DNA of 64,000 bases from Flavicella sediminum. GTDB lineage: Bacteria > Bacteroidota > Bacteroidia > Flavobacteriales > Flavobacteriaceae. Under the pieces are notes generated by a model that was not told the DNA's origin, made no database searches, and saw nothing but the letters and a program-made list of their open reading frames with translations. A program made the translations under genes and the position numbers. Shown here in pieces: positions 1 to 7,085 of the stretch. The stretch spans positions 1 to 64,000 of the forward strand of contig NZ_VDET01000002.1 of NCBI RefSeq assembly GCF_006381105.1, written 5' to 3'. Each line of letters opens with the position of its first letter. Within the stretch, counting starts at the first letter, position 1.

Positions 1-861
1 TACATGTTTTTCCAAGCCATGCTCCTCTTCAACATACGCAAAAGCATATTGTAGCATGAATTTTAATCGGTCTTTTTGAAATAACGAAGTAGCGATCGAA
101 TTCGTAGCAGAGTTTGGATTTTTATTCGAGGCAAATTCTTTGGCATTTTTTATACTGATCAAATTAGTATCTTTCAGTACAAAATTTTCTATTTCCTCAG
201 AAACTGGTTTTAATAATTCCCCTAAGTCAAACTGTTCTTCTTCTCTAAAATAGTTAAATATGGGTTTTCTATAATTAGTTGTGCTATAAAAAGCTCCTTC
301 CAACATTTGCGTATCAGCATCATTGTAAGGCATATTGTTAGAAAAAACCATCAACTGTGTTAGGTTGATGAATTTTCTAAATTTTTTATTTTGAAAACGA
401 GTTTGCATTCGCTTGTGTTCCGCTAAAATACCATCTCTATTATTTGGCTTTTTAACTTCAATAAAAACCAAAGGCATACCGTTAATCAACAGGATAATAT
501 CTGGTCGAAAATTATCATCGTCTTTTTCATAGGGCAACTCAGTAACCACATGAAAAGAATTATTAGTCTCGAAATTCTCAAAATCGATTAATTTAATTCC
601 AGATTGATCTATTAGCTTGTTGTAAAATACTCTTCCTAAATCTTCATTTTCTAAAGTAAGAGAAATTTCATTGTAAAATCGCTCTGCTTCTTTTTGAGAC
701 AGGTTTGGATTTATTTTTATAAGTTGCTCGTAAAAAATAGCCGTAAAGATATTGGTGTTTGCATCCCAACTAGTATCCTTTAAAGATAAATAAGTATATC
801 CTAACTGTATAAAATGTAATATGGAGGGAATTTTAACTCTAGAGTCTTCGTTGAATTTCAT
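1..861 (-). CDS. hsdR: Type I restriction enzyme R subunit (HsdR), N-terminal part, runs off left edge
   Basis: The reading frame is open from an ATG at 861 down to base 1 without a stop, giving the first 287 residues. Residues about 118-137 read FRPDIILLINGMPLVFIEVK, which fits the PD-(D/E)xK nuclease core of HsdR with D121, E135 and K137. The stretch ending QLMVFSNNM (near residue 175) and the later KDRLKFMLQYAF (near 260) match the conserved regions that lead into the HsdR motor domain. HsdR cuts DNA after ATP-driven translocation in complex with HsdM and HsdS. Neither partner is in the window; they would lie to the left. The gene is cut by the window edge, so its integrity cannot be judged. 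Confidence 0.88.
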   Translation of the reverse strand, partial: MKFNEDSRVKIPSILHFIQLGYTYLSLKDTSWDANTNIFTAIFYEQLIKINPNLSQKEAERFYNEISLTLENEDLGRVFYNKLIDQSGIKLIDFENFETNNSFHVVTELPYEKDDDNFRPDIILLINGMPLVFIEVKKPNNRDGILAEHKRMQTRFQNKKFRKFINLTQLMVFSNNMPYNDADTQMLEGAFYSTTNYRKPIFNYFREEEQFDLGELLKPVSEEIENFVLKDTNLISIKNAKEFASNKNPNSATNSIATSLFQKDRLKFMLQYAFAYVEEEHGLEKHV

Positions 862-1008
862 TTAATTTTTTGTTTTCAAAGCAAGCATTAAAAATAAATA
901 AATATATCGGCTTTCCTATTTGTTAAGGTATTTACTTTTTACCAAATTACAGATTTTGTAGTATTTTAAAAAGGAAGTCTACATATTTTACTATTTCTAC
1001 AATTTTAT

Positions 1009-1443
1009 TTGACTATTTACAACAGAAATATTTACTTTAAGGCGAATTTCATTTTAAACAAAAAATTGATTACAAAACAACAAAGAAGAAATGAGCTTGA
1101 AAAAATCACGGGTTGTCTGACAGCCGTACTTCGCATCATTGCCAAAAAATTACAAGAAGGAAAAATCACCTCTCGCTTAGAATTGAATGAATTATTAGAA
1201 GCAAATTACAAAGGAGAAATTTATTTGAGTTTTATTGAATTGTTTAGCTACAACTGTACAGAACTTAATGCTATTGAAGTTACTGTTCAGTTAAAATTTA
1301 TTAGTGAAATACTTCCTGCTTTTTCTTGTGGCATTGAAGGAGGCTTTATATTGAAAACACCTCACAATAAACCCGACAGTATTCCAATTCCACAAAGATT
1401 GTATGCAAAGGAAGTATTGAAAGAAGATGAGACTTATAAATAA
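1009..1443 (+). CDS. Hypothetical protein of the island, no ATG start
   Basis: This 144-codon frame stays open from 970 to the stop at 1443, but it contains no methionine codon. The only plausible start is TTG at 1009, which would give MTIYNRNIYFKANF. The translation is lysine- and glutamate-rich with an amphipathic middle and a C-terminal stretch containing GGFILKTPHNKPDSIPIPQ. I recognise no family. It is the only plus-strand gene candidate in the island and sits between hsdR (divergent, 147 bp away) and the GCAAC array. It could be a real protein with a rare start, the 3' remnant of a longer gene, or a chance frame. The protein-like composition makes the first two more likely. Confidence 0.4.
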   Translation: MTIYNRNIYFKANFILNKKLITKQQRRNELEKITGCLTAVLRIIAKKLQEGKITSRLELNELLEANYKGEIYLSFIELFSYNCTELNAIEVTVQLKFISEILPAFSCGIEGGFILKTPHNKPDSIPIPQRLYAKEVLKEDETYK

Positions 1444-1455
1444 AAACACCCAATT

Positions 1456-1471
1456 GCAACAGATCTGTTGC
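1456..1471. repeat. 16-bp perfect palindrome GCAACAGATCTGTTGC
   Basis: GCAACAGATCTGTTGC is its own reverse complement. It begins 12 bp after the stop of the ORF at 1009-1443 and uses the same GCAAC word as the tandem array 80 bp further on. No T-run follows on either strand, so it does not look like a terminator. A protein-binding site is possible. Confidence 0.55.
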
Positions 1472-1550
1472 TTAGCACGTCACCCATCACTCTTACTTTC
1501 TTATTAGCAAAAAAAACCTGTTTCCTCAGTAAAACAAGGACTTCATCTAT

Positions 1551-1694
1551 TTGCAACAACAGCAACAACCGCGTTGCAACAACAGCAACAAACATATTGC
1601 AACAATAGCAACAACAGCAACAAACGTATTGCAACAATAGCAACAACAGCAACAAACGCGTTGCAACAACAGCAACAACTTTGTTGCAACAATA
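1551..1694. repeat. GCAAC-rich tandem array, five units plus a partial
   Basis: Units begin at 1551, 1574, 1597, 1629, 1661 and 1684, each with TTGCAACAA. They are 23, 23, 32, 32 and 23 bp long, and the last is partial. The 32-bp units carry one extra 9-bp subunit CAACAAYAG. Units end in variable four-base tags: CGCG, CATA, CGTA, CGCG, TTTG. The 309-bp stretch 1444-1751 has no convincing gene. A minus-strand frame over the array would code only for Leu/Cys runs and is not credible. The array lies just downstream of the 3' end of the Toprim-like gene. It could be an iteron set, a binding array for an island protein, or slippage-prone low-complexity DNA. Confidence 0.85.
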
Positions 1695-1751
1695 AAAACA
1701 GTATTTTTCTATAGGTTCCTAACTAAAAAGTCTATGAAAAACACAAACAAG

Positions 1752-2687
1752 CTACCCTAGCAACTCACTTAACAAATCTTCTAAGTCTGAATTGTATTTA
1801 TTTTCTTCTTTTAGTTGCGCATCACTTTTTCCTTCTGTCATATCCCAAATTGTAGCTTGAATATTATTGCTAAGGAACTTTTCTTTTTTGGCATTCATTA
1901 TTTCAACAGCATTGTTGCTAATGTCTGGAATGATTAAAATTCGCTCTCCAGAAAGCACTTTCATTTTAGCATCGGTCAATCCATTAATACCTCCATACGA
2001 CAACCAATTATAATTTGGAAAAACCATGGAACACACCAATGCCGTTTTTTCACTCTCTACTAAATTAATTGGCTTGTCTTCATTCAATAAATGCTCACCA
2101 AACAAACATGCGTAATATCCATCTTCATTTTTAAAAGGAACTTTAAAAACAGAAGTCCTTTTACCATTGTTAGTGTAATAGCTAATTTTATTTTTTTGAA
2201 ATTTATACTCCTTATTCACATAAAAGAAAACTGTACCTCCATCTTTTGTTGATTTTAAATGGTATTTCTGAATAGCTTCTCTCACCAATTTAGTATCGTA
2301 TTGCATTAACAGAAATTTGGTTAAATTATCTGTAGGATTTGAGTTATAATATTTTTCTATATCGTTTGGCTCTATAAATCTTTCTTTTTTTTCTGGTTGC
2401 AACTTCTCCTGTGGTAAACTTTCCAAAGAAATGCTGTAATCTTCATTTACATACTCCTGAAAACTACCCGCTAGCTCATTCCAAACAAATTTTCTTCCCT
2501 TCTCATCGACATATAAAGATGGAGGTTTCGTTATTTGTCCACATGAATGACAATAACCAAAGCGTAAGGGAAGATTCTTAAAATTCACAAATTTCCCATC
2601 CTTATTTTCTTTCCCACAACAAGGTGTTATGAGTGAAAAGTTTCTCTTTCTTTGAAAATCTATTTTGACTTCTATTTTTTTCAACAT
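1752..2687 (-). CDS. Zinc-finger and Toprim-like protein of the island (DUF6371-type)
   Basis: The 311-aa product starts at the ATG at 2687 (MLKKIEVKIDF). A TTG 36 bp upstream would also be in frame, but it falls in a repeat arm. The N-terminus has a zinc-ribbon-like pair, CC at 23-24 and CHSC at 46-49, as in CHC2-type primase fingers. The C-terminal half has Toprim-like words: VESEKTAL, YGGINGL and ILIIPDIS, with the acidic residues expected for metal binding. Such proteins accompany DUF3987 proteins in Bacteroidota mobile elements, where a role in element replication is presumed. It lies downstream of the DUF3987 gene in the same direction, separated by a 100-bp spacer that holds an inverted repeat. 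The family name is from memory; the primase-like role is inference. Confidence 0.7.
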   Translation of the reverse strand: MLKKIEVKIDFQRKRNFSLITPCCGKENKDGKFVNFKNLPLRFGYCHSCGQITKPPSLYVDEKGRKFVWNELAGSFQEYVNEDYSISLESLPQEKLQPEKKERFIEPNDIEKYYNSNPTDNLTKFLLMQYDTKLVREAIQKYHLKSTKDGGTVFFYVNKEYKFQKNKISYYTNNGKRTSVFKVPFKNEDGYYACLFGEHLLNEDKPINLVESEKTALVCSMVFPNYNWLSYGGINGLTDAKMKVLSGERILIIPDISNNAVEIMNAKKEKFLSNNIQATIWDMTEGKSDAQLKEENKYNSDLEDLLSELLG

Positions 2688-2711
2688 AATTGATATTATG
2701 GATTTACTTCG

Positions 2712-2810
2712 TGCAACTTGCAACTCACAACTTCGTTAAAAAACGCTATACAATATTAATATACTGACACTTACGCCTAAAAACAGCTTACTTGCGAGTT
2801 GCAAGTTGCA
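2712..2810. repeat. Inverted repeat of TGCAACTTGCAACTC around the DUF3987/Toprim junction
   Basis: The left arm at 2712-2728 reads TGCAACTTGCAACTCAC and the right arm at 2794-2810 is its reverse complement with one mismatch in 17. The spacer is 65 bp. The right arm lies inside the last codons of the DUF3987 gene (residues MQLATRK), and the left arm lies in the leader of the next gene. Each arm itself holds two GCAAC words, the same word as in the array at 1551-1694. No T-run follows, so an intrinsic terminator is unlikely. Confidence 0.8.
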
Positions 2811-4101
2811 TTTCTAAACGCACCTTTTTAAATCTTCTTGATATAGATCCTTTATCTTTTCCTGTAATCTCGGCAACAGCTTTTTGTTCTGCATTATTTT
2901 TTATTGCAAGCTTAACAATTTCATCTAGAGGTAATAATTCCTTATGTACCTGTGTTCGCTTAGCCAATAACATATTGAAATTGAGAAAATAAAATTCATT
3001 CAATAAAATCGCTAATTCCACCGTTTCTATATTCAATTTTGAAGCAAAAGTGCCTTCTGAAGAATTTTTCATCATATAACACACAATACAAAGCTTATGA
3101 ATTGATATTTGCATTTTAGACATGTATTCTTCAATAATTGGCTTGGCTTTTTCTTGAGCACTAACCAAACCTTGAACATATTGAAAGAGTCGATCTTTTG
3201 CTTGGTCGGAAAACTCTATTTGAAATTCTTTTTTTGGCTCATCCTCTTTTTCACTTTGATTTTTATACGACAAAATAGTGCCCAAACAAGTATTGTAATT
3301 CTCAATAGCCTTTTCTGAAATACTCCCTCTAGATAGCACTAAATTTTTAGTACTTGGAAACACAACTAAAAGCCGATCTACAAAACCACTTTCCAAATTC
3401 CCTTTTCCAAATATTTTATCGATAAACTGAGTTTGTATACCTCCTATAAGTGTTGGATAAGATTCTGTCATTCTAAAACTTTCTGAACCAATCCTCGCTA
3501 CATCAATTGAACTATTATTGTATCCTTCCAAAAACAATTCTCTATACTTAACACCATCCCTACTGTTAGGATTCCCCATTTTATCAATCAAAGTAAAAAG
3601 CTCATCTTGACAAATTCCTAACGACTTTGGATTGTCAAAATGAATTCTCTGAACCGCTTCAATTGTTGCATCTTTCACCAAAAGATGTTTTCTCTTAGGC
3701 TCCTGCCCTTCTTCTTTATTATAAGAGGTTAACTCCTCTCTATAGTTCTGATAATAAACATCATCTAATTCTTTTAACTTTTTAGTCGCAACTTTAATGG
3801 CTTCACTTTTAGCATCTCCTCTACTACCAATTATTGCAAAGTATAGATTCCCATAATTCTTAAACCCCAACTCTTCTATATAAAAAGTAGTCCCAATAGA
3901 GCTGCTCACGGCAAACAACATAGAGGACAACATAAATTCTTTGGGTATTCTTTTATGCTTATGAGATTCCTCCAAAAGAAACGTGAATTCTTTTGGTAAT
4001 AAGTCTATTATTTTATCAAAACACCCTGATGCTTTTGACGAATCGGTGGCATGAAACTCTTTTAAGCTATCCTTAATTTCTTTGATTTTATTTATATCCA
4101 T
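2788..4101 (-). CDS. DUF3987 domain protein, helicase/primase-like
   Basis: The 437-aa product has a P-loop-like GSRGDAKS at residues 92-99. Further conserved words are DATIEAVQ, ICQDELFTLIDKMG and GGIQTQFIDKIFGKG, typical of the DUF3987 family found in Bacteroidota plasmids, phages and integrative elements. The last 45 residues (LDEIVKLAIKNNAEQK and what follows) look like a helix-turn-helix, possibly for DNA binding. Members are thought to act in element replication, but no reaction has been shown to my knowledge. It starts 10 bp after the HTH gene upstream, so the two are probably co-transcribed. The family call is firm; the role is inference from context. Confidence 0.8.
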   Translation of the reverse strand: MDINKIKEIKDSLKEFHATDSSKASGCFDKIIDLLPKEFTFLLEESHKHKRIPKEFMLSSMLFAVSSSIGTTFYIEELGFKNYGNLYFAIIGSRGDAKSEAIKVATKKLKELDDVYYQNYREELTSYNKEEGQEPKRKHLLVKDATIEAVQRIHFDNPKSLGICQDELFTLIDKMGNPNSRDGVKYRELFLEGYNNSSIDVARIGSESFRMTESYPTLIGGIQTQFIDKIFGKGNLESGFVDRLLVVFPSTKNLVLSRGSISEKAIENYNTCLGTILSYKNQSEKEDEPKKEFQIEFSDQAKDRLFQYVQGLVSAQEKAKPIIEEYMSKMQISIHKLCIVCYMMKNSSEGTFASKLNIETVELAILLNEFYFLNFNMLLAKRTQVHKELLPLDEIVKLAIKNNAEQKAVAEITGKDKGSISRRFKKVRLEMQLATRK

Positions 4102-4111
4102 ATCTAAAAAA

Positions 4112-4408
4112 TTAATAGTTAATTCTTTTTAACGAACTTAAAATCTCTGACTTTTTAAATCGAATTTTATTTCCTATTCGATAACTAATCACAATTTTAC
4201 TTTTTCGCCAAGCGGCTAAAGTTGGTAATGTAATCTTTAAGATATCACAAGCATCCTTACTTGTGATAAATTCATCTTCTGTGTCTATTTTTGATTTTTC
4301 TGTTTTCTCCTTTAAGATCAACTTTAATTCATTTAAAAATCTAGACGACATTCCTTCTAATAATTCCTCAAAAGAAATGCTTTCTATTTGTAAAAATTTA
4401 TTTTTCAT
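4112..4408 (-). CDS. Excisionase-like helix-turn-helix protein
   Basis: This 98-aa protein has a charged N-terminal half of unknown role and a C-terminal MerR/HTH_17-type domain (about residues 47-95). The words are FITSKDACDILKIT, LAAWRKSKIVISYRIGNKIRF and KKSEIL. This fold is shared by excisionases and small DNA-binding regulators of integrative elements. Its place between the integrase block and the replication-like genes suits either a recombination directionality factor or a regulator of the genes downstream, with which it is probably co-transcribed. It is separated from the integrase block by a strong terminator. Confidence 0.75.
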   Translation of the reverse strand: MKNKFLQIESISFEELLEGMSSRFLNELKLILKEKTEKSKIDTEDEFITSKDACDILKITLPTLAAWRKSKIVISYRIGNKIRFKKSEILSSLKRINY

Positions 4409-4484
4409 ATTACTATATTTAATTATAGTAGCAAGAGAGCTAAATAAAGCAAGGTAAAATGGAGTAAAACGAAGAAAAAAACAA

Positions 4485-4526
4485 GTAAAAAAAAACCTTA
4501 AAAACTAGAAACACTAGTTTTTAAGG
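4485..4526 (-). terminator. Intrinsic terminator after the 303-aa gene
   Basis: A perfect 13-bp stem has arms CCTTAAAAACTAG (4496-4508) and CTAGTTTTTAAGG (4514-4526) with a 5-base loop. On the minus strand it is followed by nine T. It lies 94 bp past the stop of the gene ending at 4620 and would insulate the HTH/DUF3987 genes from integrase transcription. Confidence 0.85.
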
Positions 4527-4550
4527 GAGCAAAAAATAATTTTAATAAAA

Positions 4551-4613
4551 AAACTAGTGAATCGGATTCTAAAATGCTGAAAAAAATGTGATTTTCACTA
4601 GTTTACTAGTTTT
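4551..4613. repeat. CTAGTTT-motif cluster with 11-bp inverted repeat
   Basis: AAACTAGTGAA at 4551-4561 and TTCACTAGTTT at 4594-4604 are perfect inverted arms with a 32-base spacer, and a further ACTAGTTTT follows at 4605-4613. With the two CTAGTTT words in the neighbouring terminator there are five copies in about 115 bp. The cluster sits between the 303-aa gene and the HTH gene, in the 211-bp gap 4409-4619. It may be a binding site for an element protein such as the HTH protein. Confidence 0.65.
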
Positions 4614-4619
4614 GCCTTT

Positions 4620-5531
4620 CTACTGATTTAGTAAAAAGTCAGTAAAAACTTTGTCAAATTCTTTAAAAACATCTTCTTCATTTGTAGTTGACGCCACTTG
4701 AATTTGAGCGTTTTTAAACGTATAAATTTCATTCTCTTTTAGAAAACTGTAATACCCCTTTGGCTTTTCATTTTTCCAAAATTTTCTAGATTTATAATAC
4801 CTGTGCAATTTGCTGAAAAATGCATCATTTTGTTTCTTATTATTTTTATGAACTAAAAAACAAAACAACTCTTTTACTTGAGTGTTTAAGAATAATGAAT
4901 CTTCATCCAAATCATCTAGTCCTTGTACATCAAAAACACTTTTCTTCTTAAGACCATCTATAAAATCAATTACTATAGTAACATATTCTTTTACGTCAGT
5001 CATTTCAAATTGTCCCTTAAGCTTAGACAAGCCATGCTGAATAAAATAATTATAAGGTATATAAGACAGTTCATTCTGCTTTTTCTGTAAGAAAGAATTC
5101 AAACTATTAATTTTACTACTCTCTTTTGATCCTATCTCATCAATGAAATACGCAAAAAACAAATGCTGCATCAAAACCAGATAGCAAGAATAAAAACCAT
5201 TGTACAAATCAAACTCTCTATGTATCTGTTGATTATTTTCATCTTTATATTCAATACTCCCCTTTCCTATTTTATTTTCTAGCTGTATTTCTTCAAATCG
5301 ATCTTTAAACACAACGGCAAGCTCAATCTCTTGATCAATTCTATAAATATCCTTATACACCTCTACCAGAACCTCATTAATATTAAAATCCGCAAAAGGA
5401 ATAGATCCGTTGAAAGTATTAATAACCTCCAAGACATTGGGAAAAGCTTCCCTCACAGATTTATTGAATTTCGTATCAAACTGTTCAGATTCTAAAATTG
5501 AAAGATTACTAATTTTGTTTCTGTAATTCAT
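4620..5531 (-). CDS. Hypothetical island protein, 303 aa
   Basis: I do not recognise this family. The product is soluble-looking, rich in acidic and aromatic residues, with no signal peptide or clear membrane segment. The middle has a hydrophobic stretch (YLVLMQHLFFAYFIDEIG, near residues 118-135). The C-terminal part has a basic aromatic patch: KLHRYYKSRKFWKNEKPKG. It begins 3 bp after the integrase stop, so the two are almost certainly co-transcribed. Genes in this place in Bacteroidota elements are often element-specific regulators such as RteC-like proteins, but I see no motif that proves this here. Confidence 0.6.
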   Translation of the reverse strand: MNYRNKISNLSILESEQFDTKFNKSVREAFPNVLEVINTFNGSIPFADFNINEVLVEVYKDIYRIDQEIELAVVFKDRFEEIQLENKIGKGSIEYKDENNQQIHREFDLYNGFYSCYLVLMQHLFFAYFIDEIGSKESSKINSLNSFLQKKQNELSYIPYNYFIQHGLSKLKGQFEMTDVKEYVTIVIDFIDGLKKKSVFDVQGLDDLDEDSLFLNTQVKELFCFLVHKNNKKQNDAFFSKLHRYYKSRKFWKNEKPKGYYSFLKENEIYTFKNAQIQVASTTNEEDVFKEFDKVFTDFLLNQ

Positions 5532-5534
5532 AGG

Positions 5535-6755
5535 TTAATTTTTAAAAAATTTATGATTCGAAATTCTTTCCGCAAACTCTTCTTTACTAATTTTTATATA
5601 TGTCAGAAAACTCTTCTCTGTTTTATGACCTGATAACTGCATAATAGCCAGACTATCCATTCCTGATTTATAGGCGTTAGAGCAAAATGAACGTCTTGCA
5701 GAATGAGAACTTATCAATGTGTGTTTTGGCTTATCGTCCTTTTGCCGTATCAATTCTTTAATCTCCGCTTTTTCAGCAATTTCCTTTATCGTTAAATTAA
5801 TATCTTGTTCGTTTACGAACTTTGGAGACTTTCCGTTTCTTTTTAATAAAATTTTCTCAATAATTGGATGAATTGGAATGATCACATCTGTATTTGTTTT
5901 CGTCTGTTTCATTACAAAACATCTTTTGCCATTAAACTCCTGTATATTTTCAGCTACCAACTTTTTCCAATCAGAAATTCGTTGCCCCGTAAACGCTCCT
6001 ATTAAAAATAAATCTCTTACTCGATCATCAATAGAATCAAACTTTAATTCTAAGAGTTCTATTTTTTTCAATTCTTCGTTCGTCAAGTAAACCTGAAAAC
6101 TATCTTCTTTAAGGACTTTAAAATACTTATGCCTATGACCTGAACACTTAGTAAATCCATCTTCCAGAGCCGAATTCATAAACATCTTAATGTTTTTAAG
6201 ATGTTTTCCTATCGTATTCGGACTCATCTCATGTGAATCTTCTAAATACGCGACAAAAGCATAATAAAATTCTATATTAATCGATTCGAATGAAATTTTA
6301 TACCGCAAAGAACTTTCAAAACTCTTAATCAGATCCAACGTCCTCTCATACGACTGCCAAGTGACCTTTGCGACTCTTTTCTTTGAATTCTCTATAAGTA
6401 GGTCTATGTATTGGTAAAACCCCGCTACGACCACTTTACTTGACCTTCTTTGAAAGAAAACATCTAGTTTCTCCTTTACATTCTCTTTTGACAACTCATT
6501 ACCAACTTTAAGCTTTAGATATTCGTTTTCAGTATACGATTTGATTTTAGCAAGCTTGATATTAATCAAATCCTTGACACCTTCAACTTCTATCTTATTT
6601 CTTACTTTTTGATTTTTTGAATCCCAGTATTTTGGAGCGATCTTTAAACCTGTAGAATAAACTAAATCCTTTTTATTAGGTAATAAGATTTTTAGACTTA
6701 TCGGAGTTTCATTTAAAGTAGATTTATTTCGTAAAAAAAAGTTTAAGGAAGCCAT
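5535..6755 (-). CDS. Tyrosine recombinase (integrase)
   Basis: The 406-aa product has three parts. The N-terminal arm-binding domain is of the type common in Bacteroidota elements (SLKILLPNKKDLVYSTGLKI, near 20-39). A SAM-like core-binding domain spans about 110-215, and the catalytic domain about 225-400. The catalytic set is complete: R259 in TGQRISD, H351 and R354 in HSARRS, H377 in SGHKT and the nucleophile Y386 in TYIKIS. The gene is full length and should be active. It reads away from the tRNA-Asp gene and is followed after 3 bp by the 303-aa gene. The enzyme would insert and excise the element. Confidence 0.92.
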   Translation of the reverse strand: MASLNFFLRNKSTLNETPISLKILLPNKKDLVYSTGLKIAPKYWDSKNQKVRNKIEVEGVKDLINIKLAKIKSYTENEYLKLKVGNELSKENVKEKLDVFFQRRSSKVVVAGFYQYIDLLIENSKKRVAKVTWQSYERTLDLIKSFESSLRYKISFESINIEFYYAFVAYLEDSHEMSPNTIGKHLKNIKMFMNSALEDGFTKCSGHRHKYFKVLKEDSFQVYLTNEELKKIELLELKFDSIDDRVRDLFLIGAFTGQRISDWKKLVAENIQEFNGKRCFVMKQTKTNTDVIIPIHPIIEKILLKRNGKSPKFVNEQDINLTIKEIAEKAEIKELIRQKDDKPKHTLISSHSARRSFCSNAYKSGMDSLAIMQLSGHKTEKSFLTYIKISKEEFAERISNHKFFKN

Positions 6756-6788
6756 AAATGTGTTTTTTCAATGCCTGATAAACTTAAA

Positions 6789-6822
6789 CAAAAATAACAC
6801 CGTACCGAAATATGTACCGAAA
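6789..6822 (-). promoter_or_regulatory. Probable integrase promoter with two GTACCGAAA sites
   Basis: On the minus strand a TATTTTTG -7 box (6789-6796) lies 33 bp before the integrase ATG. Where a -33 box would be, there are two direct copies of TTTCGGTAC (plus-strand GTACCGAAA at 6802-6810 and 6814-6822), 12 bp apart. These may be an operator or integrase arm sites. No TTG -33 element is present at the proper distance. Confidence 0.5.
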
Positions 6823-6918
6823 ATAGTTTTATTTACCTTTATTTCATTTTAGTCTACTTTCTAAGAAAAACACTGCAAACCCTCTTTAACATTAAGAAAT
6901 CTGAAAAAAGAGCATAAA

Positions 6919-6944
6919 AAAAGGGAAGTATAAACTTCCCTTTT
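6919..6944 (-). terminator. Terminator of tRNA-Asp
   Basis: An 11-bp stem (6919-6929 with 6934-6944), core GGGAAGT/ACTTCCC with A/T flanks, has a 4-base loop. It directly follows the tRNA 3' end and continues into T-rich sequence on the minus strand. Confidence 0.8.
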
Positions 6945-6945
6945 G

Positions 6946-7019
6946 CGGTCTGGACGGGACTCGAACCCGCGACCCCCTGCGTGACAGGCAGGTATTCTAA
7001 CCAGCTGAACTACCAGACC
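6946..7019 (-). tRNA. tRNA-Asp (GTC)
   Basis: The minus strand folds as a full cloverleaf. The acceptor stem is GGTCTGG/CCAGACC with discriminator G. The D-arm contains AGCTGGTTAGAAT. The anticodon stem is CCTGC/GCAGG around the loop with GTC, and the T-arm contains GGTTCGAGTCC. The 3' CCA is not encoded. It has its own promoter and terminator, so it is a single-gene unit and the likely integration target of the neighbouring element. The overlapping open frame on the minus strand is a tRNA translation artefact. Confidence 0.96.
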
Positions 7020-7036
7020 GTTGCTGTTAGCGGTTG

Positions 7037-7066
7037 CAAATATAGAACATTTCATTGTTCTGACAA
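7037..7066 (-). promoter_or_regulatory. Promoter of tRNA-Asp
   Basis: The minus strand carries TTG (7064-7066), a 19-bp spacer and TATATTTG (7037-7044), an exact match to the Bacteroidota housekeeping promoter. It ends 17 bp before the tRNA 5' end. Confidence 0.8.
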
Positions 7067-7085
7067 GTACTTTTCTTGTTTTTTT

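Larger units (their letters stand above)
1..6945. mobile_element. Right part of an integrative element at tRNA-Asp
   Basis: A tyrosine integrase gene lies 190 bp from the 3' end of a tRNA-Asp gene and reads away from it, the usual layout at the end of a tRNA-targeted island. Inward follow an unknown gene, an excisionase-like HTH gene, a DUF3987 gene and a Toprim-like gene, all on the minus strand, and then a type I restriction gene as probable cargo. The stretch has several short repeat families not seen in the rest of the window. I found no second copy of the tRNA 3' end in 1-6900, so the left attachment site is probably outside the window. The exact right boundary and the use of the tRNA as attB are inferred from layout only. 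Confidence 0.75.

Noticed and set aside
1434-1655. Minus-strand ORF coding for Leu/Cys runs
   Set aside because: It is the translation of the GCAAC tandem array, with no protein-like composition.
1551-1694. CRISPR array
   Set aside because: Units are short-period GCAAC/CAACAA repeats without unique spacers, unit length is not constant, and no cas gene is in the window.
4496-4526. Replication iteron or attachment site
   Set aside because: A perfect stem followed by nine T at the end of a minus-strand gene is better explained as an intrinsic terminator; only the further CTAGTTT copies remain unexplained.
6861-7055. Small ORF across the tRNA-Asp gene
   Set aside because: It is the well-known translation artefact of a tRNA sequence, with a perfect cloverleaf and promoter in the same place.
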